From Nitrosarchaeum sp. (GTDB lineage: Archaea > Thermoproteota > Nitrososphaeria > Nitrososphaerales > Nitrosopumilaceae): a stretch of 64,000 nucleotides of DNA. The position numbers and the translations under genes were made by a program. This document shows, one piece after another, positions 42,699 through 50,322 of this stretch. The stretch is taken from positions 1 to 64,000 of the forward strand of contig JAILWJ010000001.1 of NCBI GenBank assembly GCA_025699025.1. The letters run 5' to 3'. The first letter of the stretch is position 1. Every line of letters begins with the position of its first letter. Below the pieces are notes generated by a model, which was not told where the DNA came from, did not search any database, and worked only from the letters and a program-made list of their open reading frames with translations.

Positions 42699-43100
42699 TC
42701 ACAAAAACTTTTCAATATTTTTCTCTAGTTGCTTGATGTTTACAGAGATTTGCAATATTTTTTGTTTTTGTGTCTCATTTAGGTTGCCAAATTTTTCCAA
42801 AAGCAACATGTCTGTATATCCTTTGATCGGAGTCAATGGTGTCTTTAGGTTGTGGTGTATCTGATTTAGAAGATCTTTTGATAGAGTGGGGGAATCAAAA
42901 TCAACATCCTTTATGATTTTTTTTGCAGTGATTGATACTTGTTCTAGATCTTTGATTCTGTGTTCTATGTTGTATTTGTTGGATTTGTGTGCTGCTTTTT
43001 CTCTTTCAAGAATTTTTTTTAATAGCATGTTTGCTTGCTGTAATTCTCTTATGGTATGATCGATATGATCATTGTTGGAGTGCGATGTTTTTTTCTTCAA
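42699..43100 (-). CDS. Kinase-like HisKA-only protein (no ATPase domain)
   Basis: The 133-residue protein has an N-terminal coiled coil (IRELQQANMLLKKILEREK) and then a dimerisation/phosphoacceptor domain with an H box as HHNLKTPLTPIKGYTDMLLL. It ends NIEKFL without N, G1 or G2 boxes, so no ATP-binding domain exists here or in the next gene. It could accept or pass on phosphate like a phosphotransfer protein, or act as a dominant partner. It overlaps the response-regulator gene by 32 bp. Confidence 0.75.
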   Translation of the reverse strand: MKKKTSHSNNDHIDHTIRELQQANMLLKKILEREKAAHKSNKYNIEHRIKDLEQVSITAKKIIKDVDFDSPTLSKDLLNQIHHNLKTPLTPIKGYTDMLLLEKFGNLNETQKQKILQISVNIKQLEKNIEKFL

Positions 43101-43452
43101 ATGTCTTCAAGTAACTTATCAGTTCGTCAGGATCCATTGGTTTTTTCAGGCAGGAATGCACCCCCAATCCAAGCAATTTATCAATCTCACTGCTTGCCAC
43201 TGATGATGCTGTGAAAAGAATTATTTTTCGAAGAGCGGATTTGTCTTTCTTTGCTATTGTGTTTACAATGTCGATTCCAGAAAACTCTGGCATTGAGACA
43301 TCAAGCAAAACAACGTCGTGGTTTTGACTCTCAATTAGGTTTAATCCATTTCTACCATCGTTTGCAACATGGCATTCATGATCATTCAGATTCAAATATT
43401 TTGAAATTAAATCTGTAATGTCTTTATTGTCATCAACAATCAGGATTTTCAT
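43069..43452 (-). CDS. Stand-alone response regulator receiver
   Basis: This single CheY-like domain of 127 residues begins MKILIVDDNKDITDLISKYL. Acceptor Asp is in VVLLDVSMPEFSG (about D51) and Lys in CLKKPMDP. ATG 43452 is preferred over 43461 since a TTAAAT box lies 26 nt before it. No output domain; it probably signals by protein contact to the HisKA protein encoded next. Confidence 0.88.
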   Translation of the reverse strand: MKILIVDDNKDITDLISKYLNLNDHECHVANDGRNGLNLIESQNHDVVLLDVSMPEFSGIDIVNTIAKKDKSALRKIILFTASSVASSEIDKLLGLGVHSCLKKPMDPDELISYLKTFEEKNIALQQ

Positions 43453-43515
43453 TATACACATAATGTGATAATCTCATTTAACTATTTCCACTTTTGGGAA
43501 TTGCTGTTCTGTCTC

Positions 43516-45243
43516 TTAGGCTCGTTTTATTGGTAATGTGAAGAAAAACGTCGAACCGTTTTTACCGTCACTTTCGACCCAAATACTTCCGCCAAGTTTT
43601 TCGATTATCCCTTTACATATTACCAACCCCAGTCCTGTTCCCTGTATCTTTCGTGTATGTGTAGTATCAACCTGGTAAAATTTTTGAAATAAGTGCGATT
43701 GTTTGTCTTTGGATATTCCGATTCCATTATCCTTGACGTAAAACTGAATGAAATCCTCTTTTTTGGTTGCACCCACTGTGATCTTTCCCCCATCTGAAGG
43801 TACGAACTTTATGGCATTGCTGATTAGATTCCCAAAAACCTGACGTATTCTGTCTGCATCTGTGTTTAGTGTCATTCCTTTTACTTGATTGTCCAATACA
43901 AATTTGATGTGTTTTTTATTCAATACCTCCTGATAGTTGGATTTTAAATTGGCCAAAAATTCATCTAGTACTACATCATCAATGTCAAATTTCATCTTGT
44001 CAATGTCAAGCTTTCTTGCATCCATTATGTCGTTGATTAGTTTCTCAAGCCGCTTGGCGTTCCTTTCTATGACTTGAACTGAATCAAGTTGTTCCTCATT
44101 TAGGTTTCCTATCATGTCTTTCTTGGAGAGCATTTTGATGTGGCCTAGGATTGGCACAAGTGGAGTTTTCAGTTCGTGAGTGATCATTGCCGAGAACTCT
44201 TCTTTTTCTCGATCCACTTCATGGCTTTTCTCGAGCATCAATGATAGTTTCTGGTTTGATTTTTCAAGTTGTTTTCTAATTGTAATGTTTTTGGTATTTT
44301 GCCAAAATACAATGTAACCAAAACCCGATATTACTACAATAGACACAATCAAGAGAGATTGGGTCAGATATTGCGCTGCAACAATTGGAGTGAAAGCCTG
44401 CTTTGAAGGCTGGATTAGAAAAAGAAACCAGTCCTTGGTTCCAAGTTCAGATGCCTCATATACTACAAGCTGTTCTTTGCCAAAGAACTCCTCTTGAAGA
44501 TATCCTCCATCTGAGTCAAGAGAATGGATCAATTTCGAAAAGAATGCCTCATCATACTCAGTTTGATCCCCTCGAGCCATTCCGATTTTGCCATTTTCAT
44601 CTACAAAGTACCACATTGTCTCGGGTTCTTGGATTTGAACATCAATTAGTTTTCGTAGAAAATCTAATTGTAGGGTCGTATGAAAAATTCCTACAATATT
44701 TTCTCCATCCCGTATTGCCGCGCTTAATGCAATTGTCTTTTCATTGGTATAGTGTGTCTCATAAGGTTCACTGACATATACACCGGCAGTGTTGATAGCA
44801 CCAACATACCAATCTCGAAAAGCATAGTTTTTTTGCGGCAGATTTAGTTGAGACAAAAATGGTTCTGCAAGGTAAATGTCACCATTTGGCAAGAATAGTC
44901 CTATGGATTCAAACCTGGGATTGCTTTCCAGCAAATTCCTTAATTCTTGACGTTGATCAATCTCCATAAATTCTGGAACACCGTTTAATTCAGGATTGAT
45001 TTTATCTGTTTCTGAAAATTTCGTATGGATTGAATGGAGTAATGTCTCTTCAATAATTTTTATGTGTGAAGAAAAACGTTCATGGATTGACGCCTGAAGT
45101 ATGTTCACCCTGTTTTGTTTGTGATTAATGATGAGTTTTTTTTGATCTTCAGATATTTGCCAGTTAAAATAAGCGATTGATGTAGAAACACCGATTATAA
45201 GAAATAATGTGATTACTATGATTTGTTTCTGTGAATTGTCCAC
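43516..45243 (-). CDS. Membrane sensor histidine kinase with extracellular Cache domain
   Basis: This 575-residue kinase has membrane segments at about 7-27 and 288-312 enclosing a dCache-type sensor (NPRFESIGLFLPNGDIYLAE, FRDWYVGAINTAGVYVSEPY, GIFHTTLQLDFLRKL). Then come HisKA with H356 in MITHELKTPLVPILGH and HATPase with N, G1 and G2 boxes (NLISNAIKFV, VKDNGIGISKDKQ, GTGLGLVICKGI). The sensor suggests a small-molecule ligand. The receiver gene lies downstream on the same strand. Confidence 0.92.
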   Translation of the reverse strand: MDNSQKQIIVITLFLIIGVSTSIAYFNWQISEDQKKLIINHKQNRVNILQASIHERFSSHIKIIEETLLHSIHTKFSETDKINPELNGVPEFMEIDQRQELRNLLESNPRFESIGLFLPNGDIYLAEPFLSQLNLPQKNYAFRDWYVGAINTAGVYVSEPYETHYTNEKTIALSAAIRDGENIVGIFHTTLQLDFLRKLIDVQIQEPETMWYFVDENGKIGMARGDQTEYDEAFFSKLIHSLDSDGGYLQEEFFGKEQLVVYEASELGTKDWFLFLIQPSKQAFTPIVAAQYLTQSLLIVSIVVISGFGYIVFWQNTKNITIRKQLEKSNQKLSLMLEKSHEVDREKEEFSAMITHELKTPLVPILGHIKMLSKKDMIGNLNEEQLDSVQVIERNAKRLEKLINDIMDARKLDIDKMKFDIDDVVLDEFLANLKSNYQEVLNKKHIKFVLDNQVKGMTLNTDADRIRQVFGNLISNAIKFVPSDGGKITVGATKKEDFIQFYVKDNGIGISKDKQSHLFQKFYQVDTTHTRKIQGTGLGLVICKGIIEKLGGSIWVESDGKNGSTFFFTLPIKRA

Positions 45244-45350
45244 TAGATCAGAAATACAAACAACCTATAAAACAATAGATGATGTGCTCCCTACACAATC
45301 ATGCGTTTTGTAATTATCTGTGATATCTGTAACTATTATGGTAATTGTGA

Positions 45351-45473
45351 CTATGATTTTTTGGCAGTGATGGTGACTTGATTTAATTCAATCATACTCA
45401 TATTAATGGTGTTTTCTGCGATGTCTGTTTTGTAGATTATGTGAGGTCGTGTTTGTATTTTGTGCAGTGTCAT
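45351..45473 (-). CDS. Possible small protein
   Basis: A 40-codon frame, MTLHKIQTRPHIIYKTDIAE then NTINMSMIELNQVTITAKKS, fills part of the 315-base gap at 45244-45558. Composition looks coding, but there is no family or clear ribosome binding site. TTTTTTATTATC just upstream could be promoter sequence. Nothing else is seen in the gap. Confidence 0.3.
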   Translation of the reverse strand: MTLHKIQTRPHIIYKTDIAENTINMSMIELNQVTITAKKS

Positions 45474-45558
45474 TTTGATAATAAAAAAGAGAAGATGCCT
45501 AAAATGTAGCATCTAGTCGTTCTCGACGAATCTTTTATTGCAGCATTGCAATGTGGTC

Positions 45559-45873
45559 TTAACCTCTTCCCATCACGGCATATCTTCCTTGGCGCCCCTT
45601 TACAAAAAACGCCGTAGCTATGCCACCAAACACTCCTGTGGACAACAACAATGCTCCCAAAACACCGTCTGCTGCAAACAGTGGTGTCCCAGAACCTGTA
45701 CTGGGATTCTCGTTTGCTATTGTGACTCTGGTCTCTGCCAGTCTTAGATAGTCATCAAACCCCGTATGTCCCTGTGGTGGCAGGTATTGCGCAAATGCCA
45801 CGCTGCTTACAGAGGGCAATATCAAAACGCTCAACATCACTCCTGCTGTAATTATGCTTTTCTTTCCACTCAT
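45559..45873 (-). CDS. Small exported membrane protein with NPxxGSGTP motif
   Basis: The 104-residue protein has a signal sequence (IITAGVMLSVLILPSVSSVAFA), an external loop of about 50 residues and a C-terminal membrane segment (GALLLSTGVFGGIATAFFV) ending with a basic tail. Before the segment it has TRVTIANENPSTGSGTP. The divergent gene at 45965 carries TKVDSVVSNPGAGSGTP in the same position, so the two proteins share a module and probably act together. Confidence 0.7.
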   Translation of the reverse strand: MSGKKSIITAGVMLSVLILPSVSSVAFAQYLPPQGHTGFDDYLRLAETRVTIANENPSTGSGTPLFAADGVLGALLLSTGVFGGIATAFFVKGRQGRYAVMGRG

Positions 45874-45964
45874 TGATTCAATTACGTGAATTTTGCATAA
45901 AGGCTTTGATGAAATTATGATTTTACTAATCTTTACATACTTTGTTGCCGTATATTATACATCT

Positions 45965-46720
45965 ATGATTGATAAAAATTCTGAGACAGCCAATAGCATA
46001 GAGATTTTTTCCACAGATGACGTCAAGCTAAAAATCTTGGCTGAAATAATATCAAACAAATCAAGCATTGAGATTCTTAATCTGCTATTTTACAATGAAA
46101 TGACTGCAAATGAGATTGCACTTAAAACAAACATGTCGTTACAGCTTGCAAAGTACCATCTTGAAAAAATGCAAAAAATAGAACTTGTTCATGTGTCAAA
46201 GACTGAAAAAAATTCCAAGGCACGGGACATGAATTATTACACCGCATCCAAGCTTGCAATAATAATCACGCCTTCGACCATTACCGAAAAGGCTAGGCAA
46301 AGCAAATTACTGGAACGCTCATTTCGCTCCATCTCAAAGTTCTTTGCAACATGTGTGGTTTCAATGATTGCAGCACTGTCGCTGGTCATGACCGCTGAAA
46401 GCAGCCTGTTTGATCCTCTTAAGAGTTGGTACTCTGAGTTTAGCTTACCAATCAAAATCTCCAGGACCGGACTTGCCAATTCCGTAGACGAGTCACTGTA
46501 CATGGCAAAAACCAAGGTGGATTCCGTAGTGTCAAACCCCGGTGCGGGCTCTGGAACTCCATATCTTGACCCATACGCTAGCGTGTTGAATTTTGCAGGT
46601 ACTGATTTCACAATTGCAATGGTGATCCTTGCAGGTGTTGGTACCGTCATATCGTTTGTAGTCTTTAACAGGATTCTGCACAACTATCAAAAGACATCTC
46701 AAAAATATTCTTGTATCTAG
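45965..46720 (+). CDS. Membrane-bound ArsR-like HTH regulator with NPxxGSGTP motif
   Basis: The 251-residue product has a winged HTH at the N-terminus (LKILAEIISNKSSIEILNLL, MTANEIALKTNMSLQLAKYH) and two membrane segments (ATCVVSMIAALSLVMTAES; TIAMVILAGVGTVISFVVF), with an external loop containing KTKVDSVVSNPGAGSGTPYL. ATG 45965 is chosen since TTTACATA (45932-45939) is then placed as TATA box; TTG 45893 would add a hydrophobic stretch. It is a one-component sensor in the membrane, divergent from the small protein that shares its loop motif. Confidence 0.75.
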   Translation: MIDKNSETANSIEIFSTDDVKLKILAEIISNKSSIEILNLLFYNEMTANEIALKTNMSLQLAKYHLEKMQKIELVHVSKTEKNSKARDMNYYTASKLAIIITPSTITEKARQSKLLERSFRSISKFFATCVVSMIAALSLVMTAESSLFDPLKSWYSEFSLPIKISRTGLANSVDESLYMAKTKVDSVVSNPGAGSGTPYLDPYASVLNFAGTDFTIAMVILAGVGTVISFVVFNRILHNYQKTSQKYSCI

Positions 46721-46766
46721 TTTATTGTCAATTGTGTATGTTTAATATTTTTTAGAATGACACAAA

Positions 46767-47651
46767 TTATCTCTTTGGCAGCACAATTGTAAATGTGGTT
46801 GGATGGTTTCTTACCTTGATGGTTCCATTGTGTTGCTCAATGATACTTTTGCATATTGACAGTCCAAGGCCTGTTCCTGTGGGCTTTGTTGTGAATAGTG
46901 GCTCGAATATTTTCTCAATGTTTTCTTTTGGTATTCCTGGACCATCATCTGAAAAATTAACTTCAACAAAATGAGATTCTTCATTTAGCGTAACGGTAAT
47001 ACGCTTTGCATGAATGGATATGGCATTTCCTATGATGTTTGAAAATACGGACTGGATCTTTTCACCATCGCACATTACAATACTGTCGTTGTCTGGGATC
47101 TTGATCGAGACGTCTTGAGGTATGGTAAATCCAATCAACGCATCTTGCAGTATCTTTTTGATTGATGATTCCTTTTTTAGTAACGGTGCGACCCTGACAA
47201 AATCCAGCACCTCGTTTATCTGCCTTGTCATTTTTTCTATGGCATTTTCGATTCTGGTGACATTGGTCTTTACTCGCTCAAATTCCTTGGTATCTAGTTT
47301 TTTTTGTATGAGGTGAGAGTTTATTGATGCAATCGATATGGATTGTCTTATCTCATGTGAGAAGTTTGCAATTGTCTGGCCTATTTTTGTAATGTTTGAA
47401 AGCGCCTCAAAGTTTGATGCGTTTTGATTTTCTATTTCAACTATCTCATCACATGTTATTTGCAGTTTTTTCAAGTGTTCCTTTATCTCATTTTCAGAAG
47501 GACTCTGGCAAAGACAATACATCTTGTGTAGTTCTCGATTAAATGCAAGCTGATAAACCTTGATGCCAAATTCATCTGCATTTTGTCTTACTGATTCAAG
47601 ATCAGGACAAGATTCTGGGTTGATTTTTTTGACTGCCAGAAAATACCCCAT
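46767..47651 (-). CDS. Soluble histidine kinase with DUF4242-like N-terminal domain
   Basis: The 294-residue kinase begins with a ferredoxin-like domain of about 75 residues (MGYFLAVKKINPESCPDLES, YQLAFNRELHKMYCLCQSPS) that resembles DUF4242 proteins, some of which bind nickel; it has three Cys and a His. HisKA has H99 in NFSHEIRQSISIAS. HATPase boxes are FSNIIGNAISI, FSDDGPGIPKENI and GTGLGLSICKSI. No membrane segment. Its receiver is encoded 29 bases downstream. Confidence 0.88.
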   Translation of the reverse strand: MGYFLAVKKINPESCPDLESVRQNADEFGIKVYQLAFNRELHKMYCLCQSPSENEIKEHLKKLQITCDEIVEIENQNASNFEALSNITKIGQTIANFSHEIRQSISIASINSHLIQKKLDTKEFERVKTNVTRIENAIEKMTRQINEVLDFVRVAPLLKKESSIKKILQDALIGFTIPQDVSIKIPDNDSIVMCDGEKIQSVFSNIIGNAISIHAKRITVTLNEESHFVEVNFSDDGPGIPKENIEKIFEPLFTTKPTGTGLGLSICKSIIEQHNGTIKVRNHPTTFTIVLPKR

Positions 47652-47680
47652 GAGATTATTTTCATAATATCCTATTTATG

Positions 47681-48049
47681 TTAATCATGGTTTGCCAGTG
47701 CTTCTCCTATCTTGTCTGCAGTGACTGGTTTTCTGATGATCTTCTGGACTCCAAGTTTCATGAGATCTTCGTATGCTTTTTTTGAATCGAGTGCGGACAT
47801 TACGATAAATTGAGCGTCAGGATCAATCTTTTGAATTTCCCTTATTGCATAGAATCCATCGTAATCGTCCATCACCAAGTCAAGCATTACGATATCTGGT
47901 CTGAGCGATCTGTACATTGTCACTGCATCCTTGCCGTTTTTACCGGTGCCAATAACATCAATGTCTGCGATCTCGATCAACTCCATCAGGGAATCGATAA
48001 ATGCTTGATCATCATCTACGATAATTGCCTTCTTTCTGCCTGTTTGCAC
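47681..48049 (-). CDS. Stand-alone response regulator receiver
   Basis: This 122-residue CheY-like domain has acidic pocket IIVDDDQAF, acceptor D57 in VMLDLVMDDYDGF, MSALDSK and Lys in IIRKPV. It has no output domain. It lies upstream of the soluble kinase, so the pair likely works together. Confidence 0.9.
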   Translation of the reverse strand: MQTGRKKAIIVDDDQAFIDSLMELIEIADIDVIGTGKNGKDAVTMYRSLRPDIVMLDLVMDDYDGFYAIREIQKIDPDAQFIVMSALDSKKAYEDLMKLGVQKIIRKPVTADKIGEALANHD

Positions 48050-48118
48050 TATCTCAATTACCTACTCTGCTATTAAGACAGAGCTTGTTTTGTGTATTAC
48101 ATACAGTTATGATTGTGA

Positions 48119-48265
48119 TTATTTCTTGATCGCCTTGGATAGCATGTTGTTTAGCACATTGGAAAAACTCACTGATTTTTTTTCTTTACGTATGATCTTT
48201 GCCTGGATGATTCTGATCCTTTTGTCAAGATCATCATCAAGAACAATTGTTACGCGCTTTTTCAA
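48119..48265 (-). CDS. Small RHH DNA-binding protein
   Basis: The 48-residue protein starts MKKRVTIVLDDDLDKRIRII and ends SVSFSNVLNNMLSKAIKK, the RHH pattern. The start is TTG 48265. Its paralogue lies at 52325-52468 (RILQAKKLK, VSFSRIVNEVLEKG). Confidence 0.75.
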   Translation of the reverse strand: MKKRVTIVLDDDLDKRIRIIQAKIIRKEKKSVSFSNVLNNMLSKAIKK

Positions 48266-48343
48266 CAATTATTGTTTGTTATGATATTATTAAGTTCATC
48301 CTTCCAAAATTGGAAATGATAAAAATTCAGTTCGTACATACAA

Positions 48344-48886
48344 TCAAGTTTGTTTCTTGATTGTAAATGACACCGAGTTTTGTTCCTGTTGCCCTTCCAC
48401 TGCGTATCCTATTTCATGTGCAATGGTCTCAATTACAGTAAAGATGTACAATGACCACTTTTTGCCCAACCCGTGCTGTGCGATGTAGTTTGTTGTACCG
48501 TGTTTTTCTATGTGCCTAAATGGAATGTGTGAGGTCCGAAACCATCCCTCTATGGTTTTTATCAGTGTGTTATTGGTAATTTCACCATGAATGTAAAGCA
48601 CTGATGTCTTTAGCGATTCAACACAATAGTCTTTTGCTATGCGCCGAATCTCTTTCTCATCGACGCTCTTGAAAAGCTGTTTTAAAAAGACCTTGTTTGT
48701 ATACACAAACCCTGAATCCCCAACAAACTGCTCCCATTCTATATACTGAGTTAGGATCTTTGCAATGTTGGCATTAAGTGTCAGATGGTTTGACTCACTG
48801 ATATTGGAAAGTTCTTGTTTTATAAAATCGGGCACACGTATGGTGATTACTGACGAGGAAGACGTATGATCATATGAATCTCCCAT
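48344..48886 (-). CDS. RHH-like regulator with C-terminal 130-residue domain, paralogue
   Basis: The 180-residue product has an N-terminal RHH-like part (SVITIRVPDFIKQELSNISE, LNANIAKILTQYIEWEQF) and a C-terminal domain (VLYIHGEITNNTLIKTIEGW, HGLGKKWSLYIFTVIETIAH) matching in layout the protein at 26864-27394. It is divergent from the matrixin gene at 49044 and could control it. Confidence 0.65.
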   Translation of the reverse strand: MGDSYDHTSSSSVITIRVPDFIKQELSNISESNHLTLNANIAKILTQYIEWEQFVGDSGFVYTNKVFLKQLFKSVDEKEIRRIAKDYCVESLKTSVLYIHGEITNNTLIKTIEGWFRTSHIPFRHIEKHGTTNYIAQHGLGKKWSLYIFTVIETIAHEIGYAVEGQQEQNSVSFTIKKQT

Positions 48887-49013
48887 GTCCGTGTATGGGA
48901 TAATTGGTATTTAACTACAACTCCAATTGTTGCCTTTGAGGAACATGCGTGTTTGTATGCTTTTGTATACAATCAAGACAAAGTTGATCATGTGATCATA
49001 CTATTTTCATACC

Positions 49014-49022
49014 TTTTAAATT
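49014..49022 (+). promoter_or_regulatory. TATA box of matrixin 3
   Basis: TTTTAAATT is centred 26 nt before GTG 49044, which supports the GTG as first codon of a leaderless mRNA. Confidence 0.6.
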
Positions 49023-49043
49023 CACAAGGTTGTACCACTCTAT

Positions 49044-49946
49044 GTGAAGACAGAATATACGCAGGATTTGGAATTGCAGCGAATTTTGCTGAGAGAAATC
49101 AATAAAAAACTAAAGTCTCAGAAAGCACTCCAAAACAAAGACAGCGCCACTCCTAGTTTTGGCGAACTGCAGTCAATGTGTGAACAGATAACAAAGTCGC
49201 AGAAACGTGCCTCATACAAGACAATTTTAGCTGTTGCAGCAATTCTGTCTGTCGGTTTTCTTGCAACTTCCTTCATGTCGCTTGACAATTCTAACGAATC
49301 ATCACCACTGTCAACATATTACGTAGTGGAGAATGTTCGAGGAGACAAGCTTGGCATTAACACACATTTGGCGCTATCTGATGATTCTGTCTCTGTAAGA
49401 ATACTTGACAGGGTAGGACTAGATGCCCCAACAATAAATGCCATCAAGATGGCGATACTTTCAGAAGAAACCGTAGAGATTGACGGTTCCATAACCCACA
49501 AAACACGTCCTGATGATTACTCTACATACTATGTTGGTTGGAAAGGAGCACTTGGTTCAATTACAGAGCCAACAAAAAACATCCTGCCTAAATCATTTGT
49601 ATTTTCGGATTCTAGTAATGCACAGATAACAATTGAGATTGTAGGGCACACCAATCCAGATGGATACGACGGAATAACAAGATCTATCCTTTCTGCAGAT
49701 AATAACAGCATAACAAAGTCGCACATTACTGTATATAATGCAGACAAGAAAAGCAGCAATGAAATCGAGACCATCATTAGACACGAGTTTGGTCATGCAC
49801 TTGGACTAAAGCACTCTACAGATCCTGATGATCTTATGGCCCCCACGATTACCAGCGCATATCCGTTTATCTCAGAATGTGTTTTGGAGGGACTGTTCCA
49901 TCTGTATGATGGAATGTCTCAAGAGGAGTATGAATGCAAATCATGA
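49044..49946 (+). CDS. Membrane-anchored matrixin-like metalloprotease, paralogue 3
   Basis: The 300-residue protein has an N-terminal cytosolic helix (about 8-55), a membrane segment (58-78) and an extracellular matrixin domain: VENVRGDKLGINTHLALSDD, YYVGWKGALGS and the zinc site HEFGHALGLKH (H247, H251, H257) with Met-turn DDLMAPT (M265). The start is GTG. Its stop overlaps the start of a receiver gene (ATGA) and a kinase gene follows, so protease, regulator and kinase form one operon. Confidence 0.88.
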   Translation: MKTEYTQDLELQRILLREINKKLKSQKALQNKDSATPSFGELQSMCEQITKSQKRASYKTILAVAAILSVGFLATSFMSLDNSNESSPLSTYYVVENVRGDKLGINTHLALSDDSVSVRILDRVGLDAPTINAIKMAILSEETVEIDGSITHKTRPDDYSTYYVGWKGALGSITEPTKNILPKSFVFSDSSNAQITIEIVGHTNPDGYDGITRSILSADNNSITKSHITVYNADKKSSNEIETIIRHEFGHALGLKHSTDPDDLMAPTITSAYPFISECVLEGLFHLYDGMSQEEYECKS

Positions 49947-50320
49947 ACAGGCCCACTTTTCCTCAAGTAATAGTCGTAGATGATGATGAGGCAACAGTAG
50001 AAGTGTTTTCAGAATATCTTGAGCTTAATAATGTCAAAGTGCTTGCAACTGCACACAATGGGTTTGATGCGGTAAAAATATTCCAACAAAACAGACCTGA
50101 AATTGTATTCATAGATGTAATGATGCCAATATATGATGGGTTTTATGCCCTGGAGAAAATACGCGAGATTGATCCTGACGTGCCTATCGTAATGGTCACT
50201 GCAGATCTCTCAAAAGCAACCGAAGAGAGACTGGTTAGCCTTGGTGCCAGCAAAATAATCTACAAACCATTTGACATTCCAGAACTGCTTGACTGCATAG
50301 AAACATACGCGAAAAGATAG
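49943..50320 (+). CDS. Stand-alone response regulator receiver
   Basis: The 125-residue CheY-like protein has VIVVDDDEATVEVF, acceptor D58 in IVFIDVMMPIYDGF, VTADLSK and IYKPFD. The preferred ATG at 49943 overlaps the protease stop as ATGA; an in-frame ATG at 49934 is possible. The kinase gene starts two bases after its stop. Confidence 0.9.
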   Translation: MNRPTFPQVIVVDDDEATVEVFSEYLELNNVKVLATAHNGFDAVKIFQQNRPEIVFIDVMMPIYDGFYALEKIREIDPDVPIVMVTADLSKATEERLVSLGASKIIYKPFDIPELLDCIETYAKR

Positions 50321-50322
50321 TC

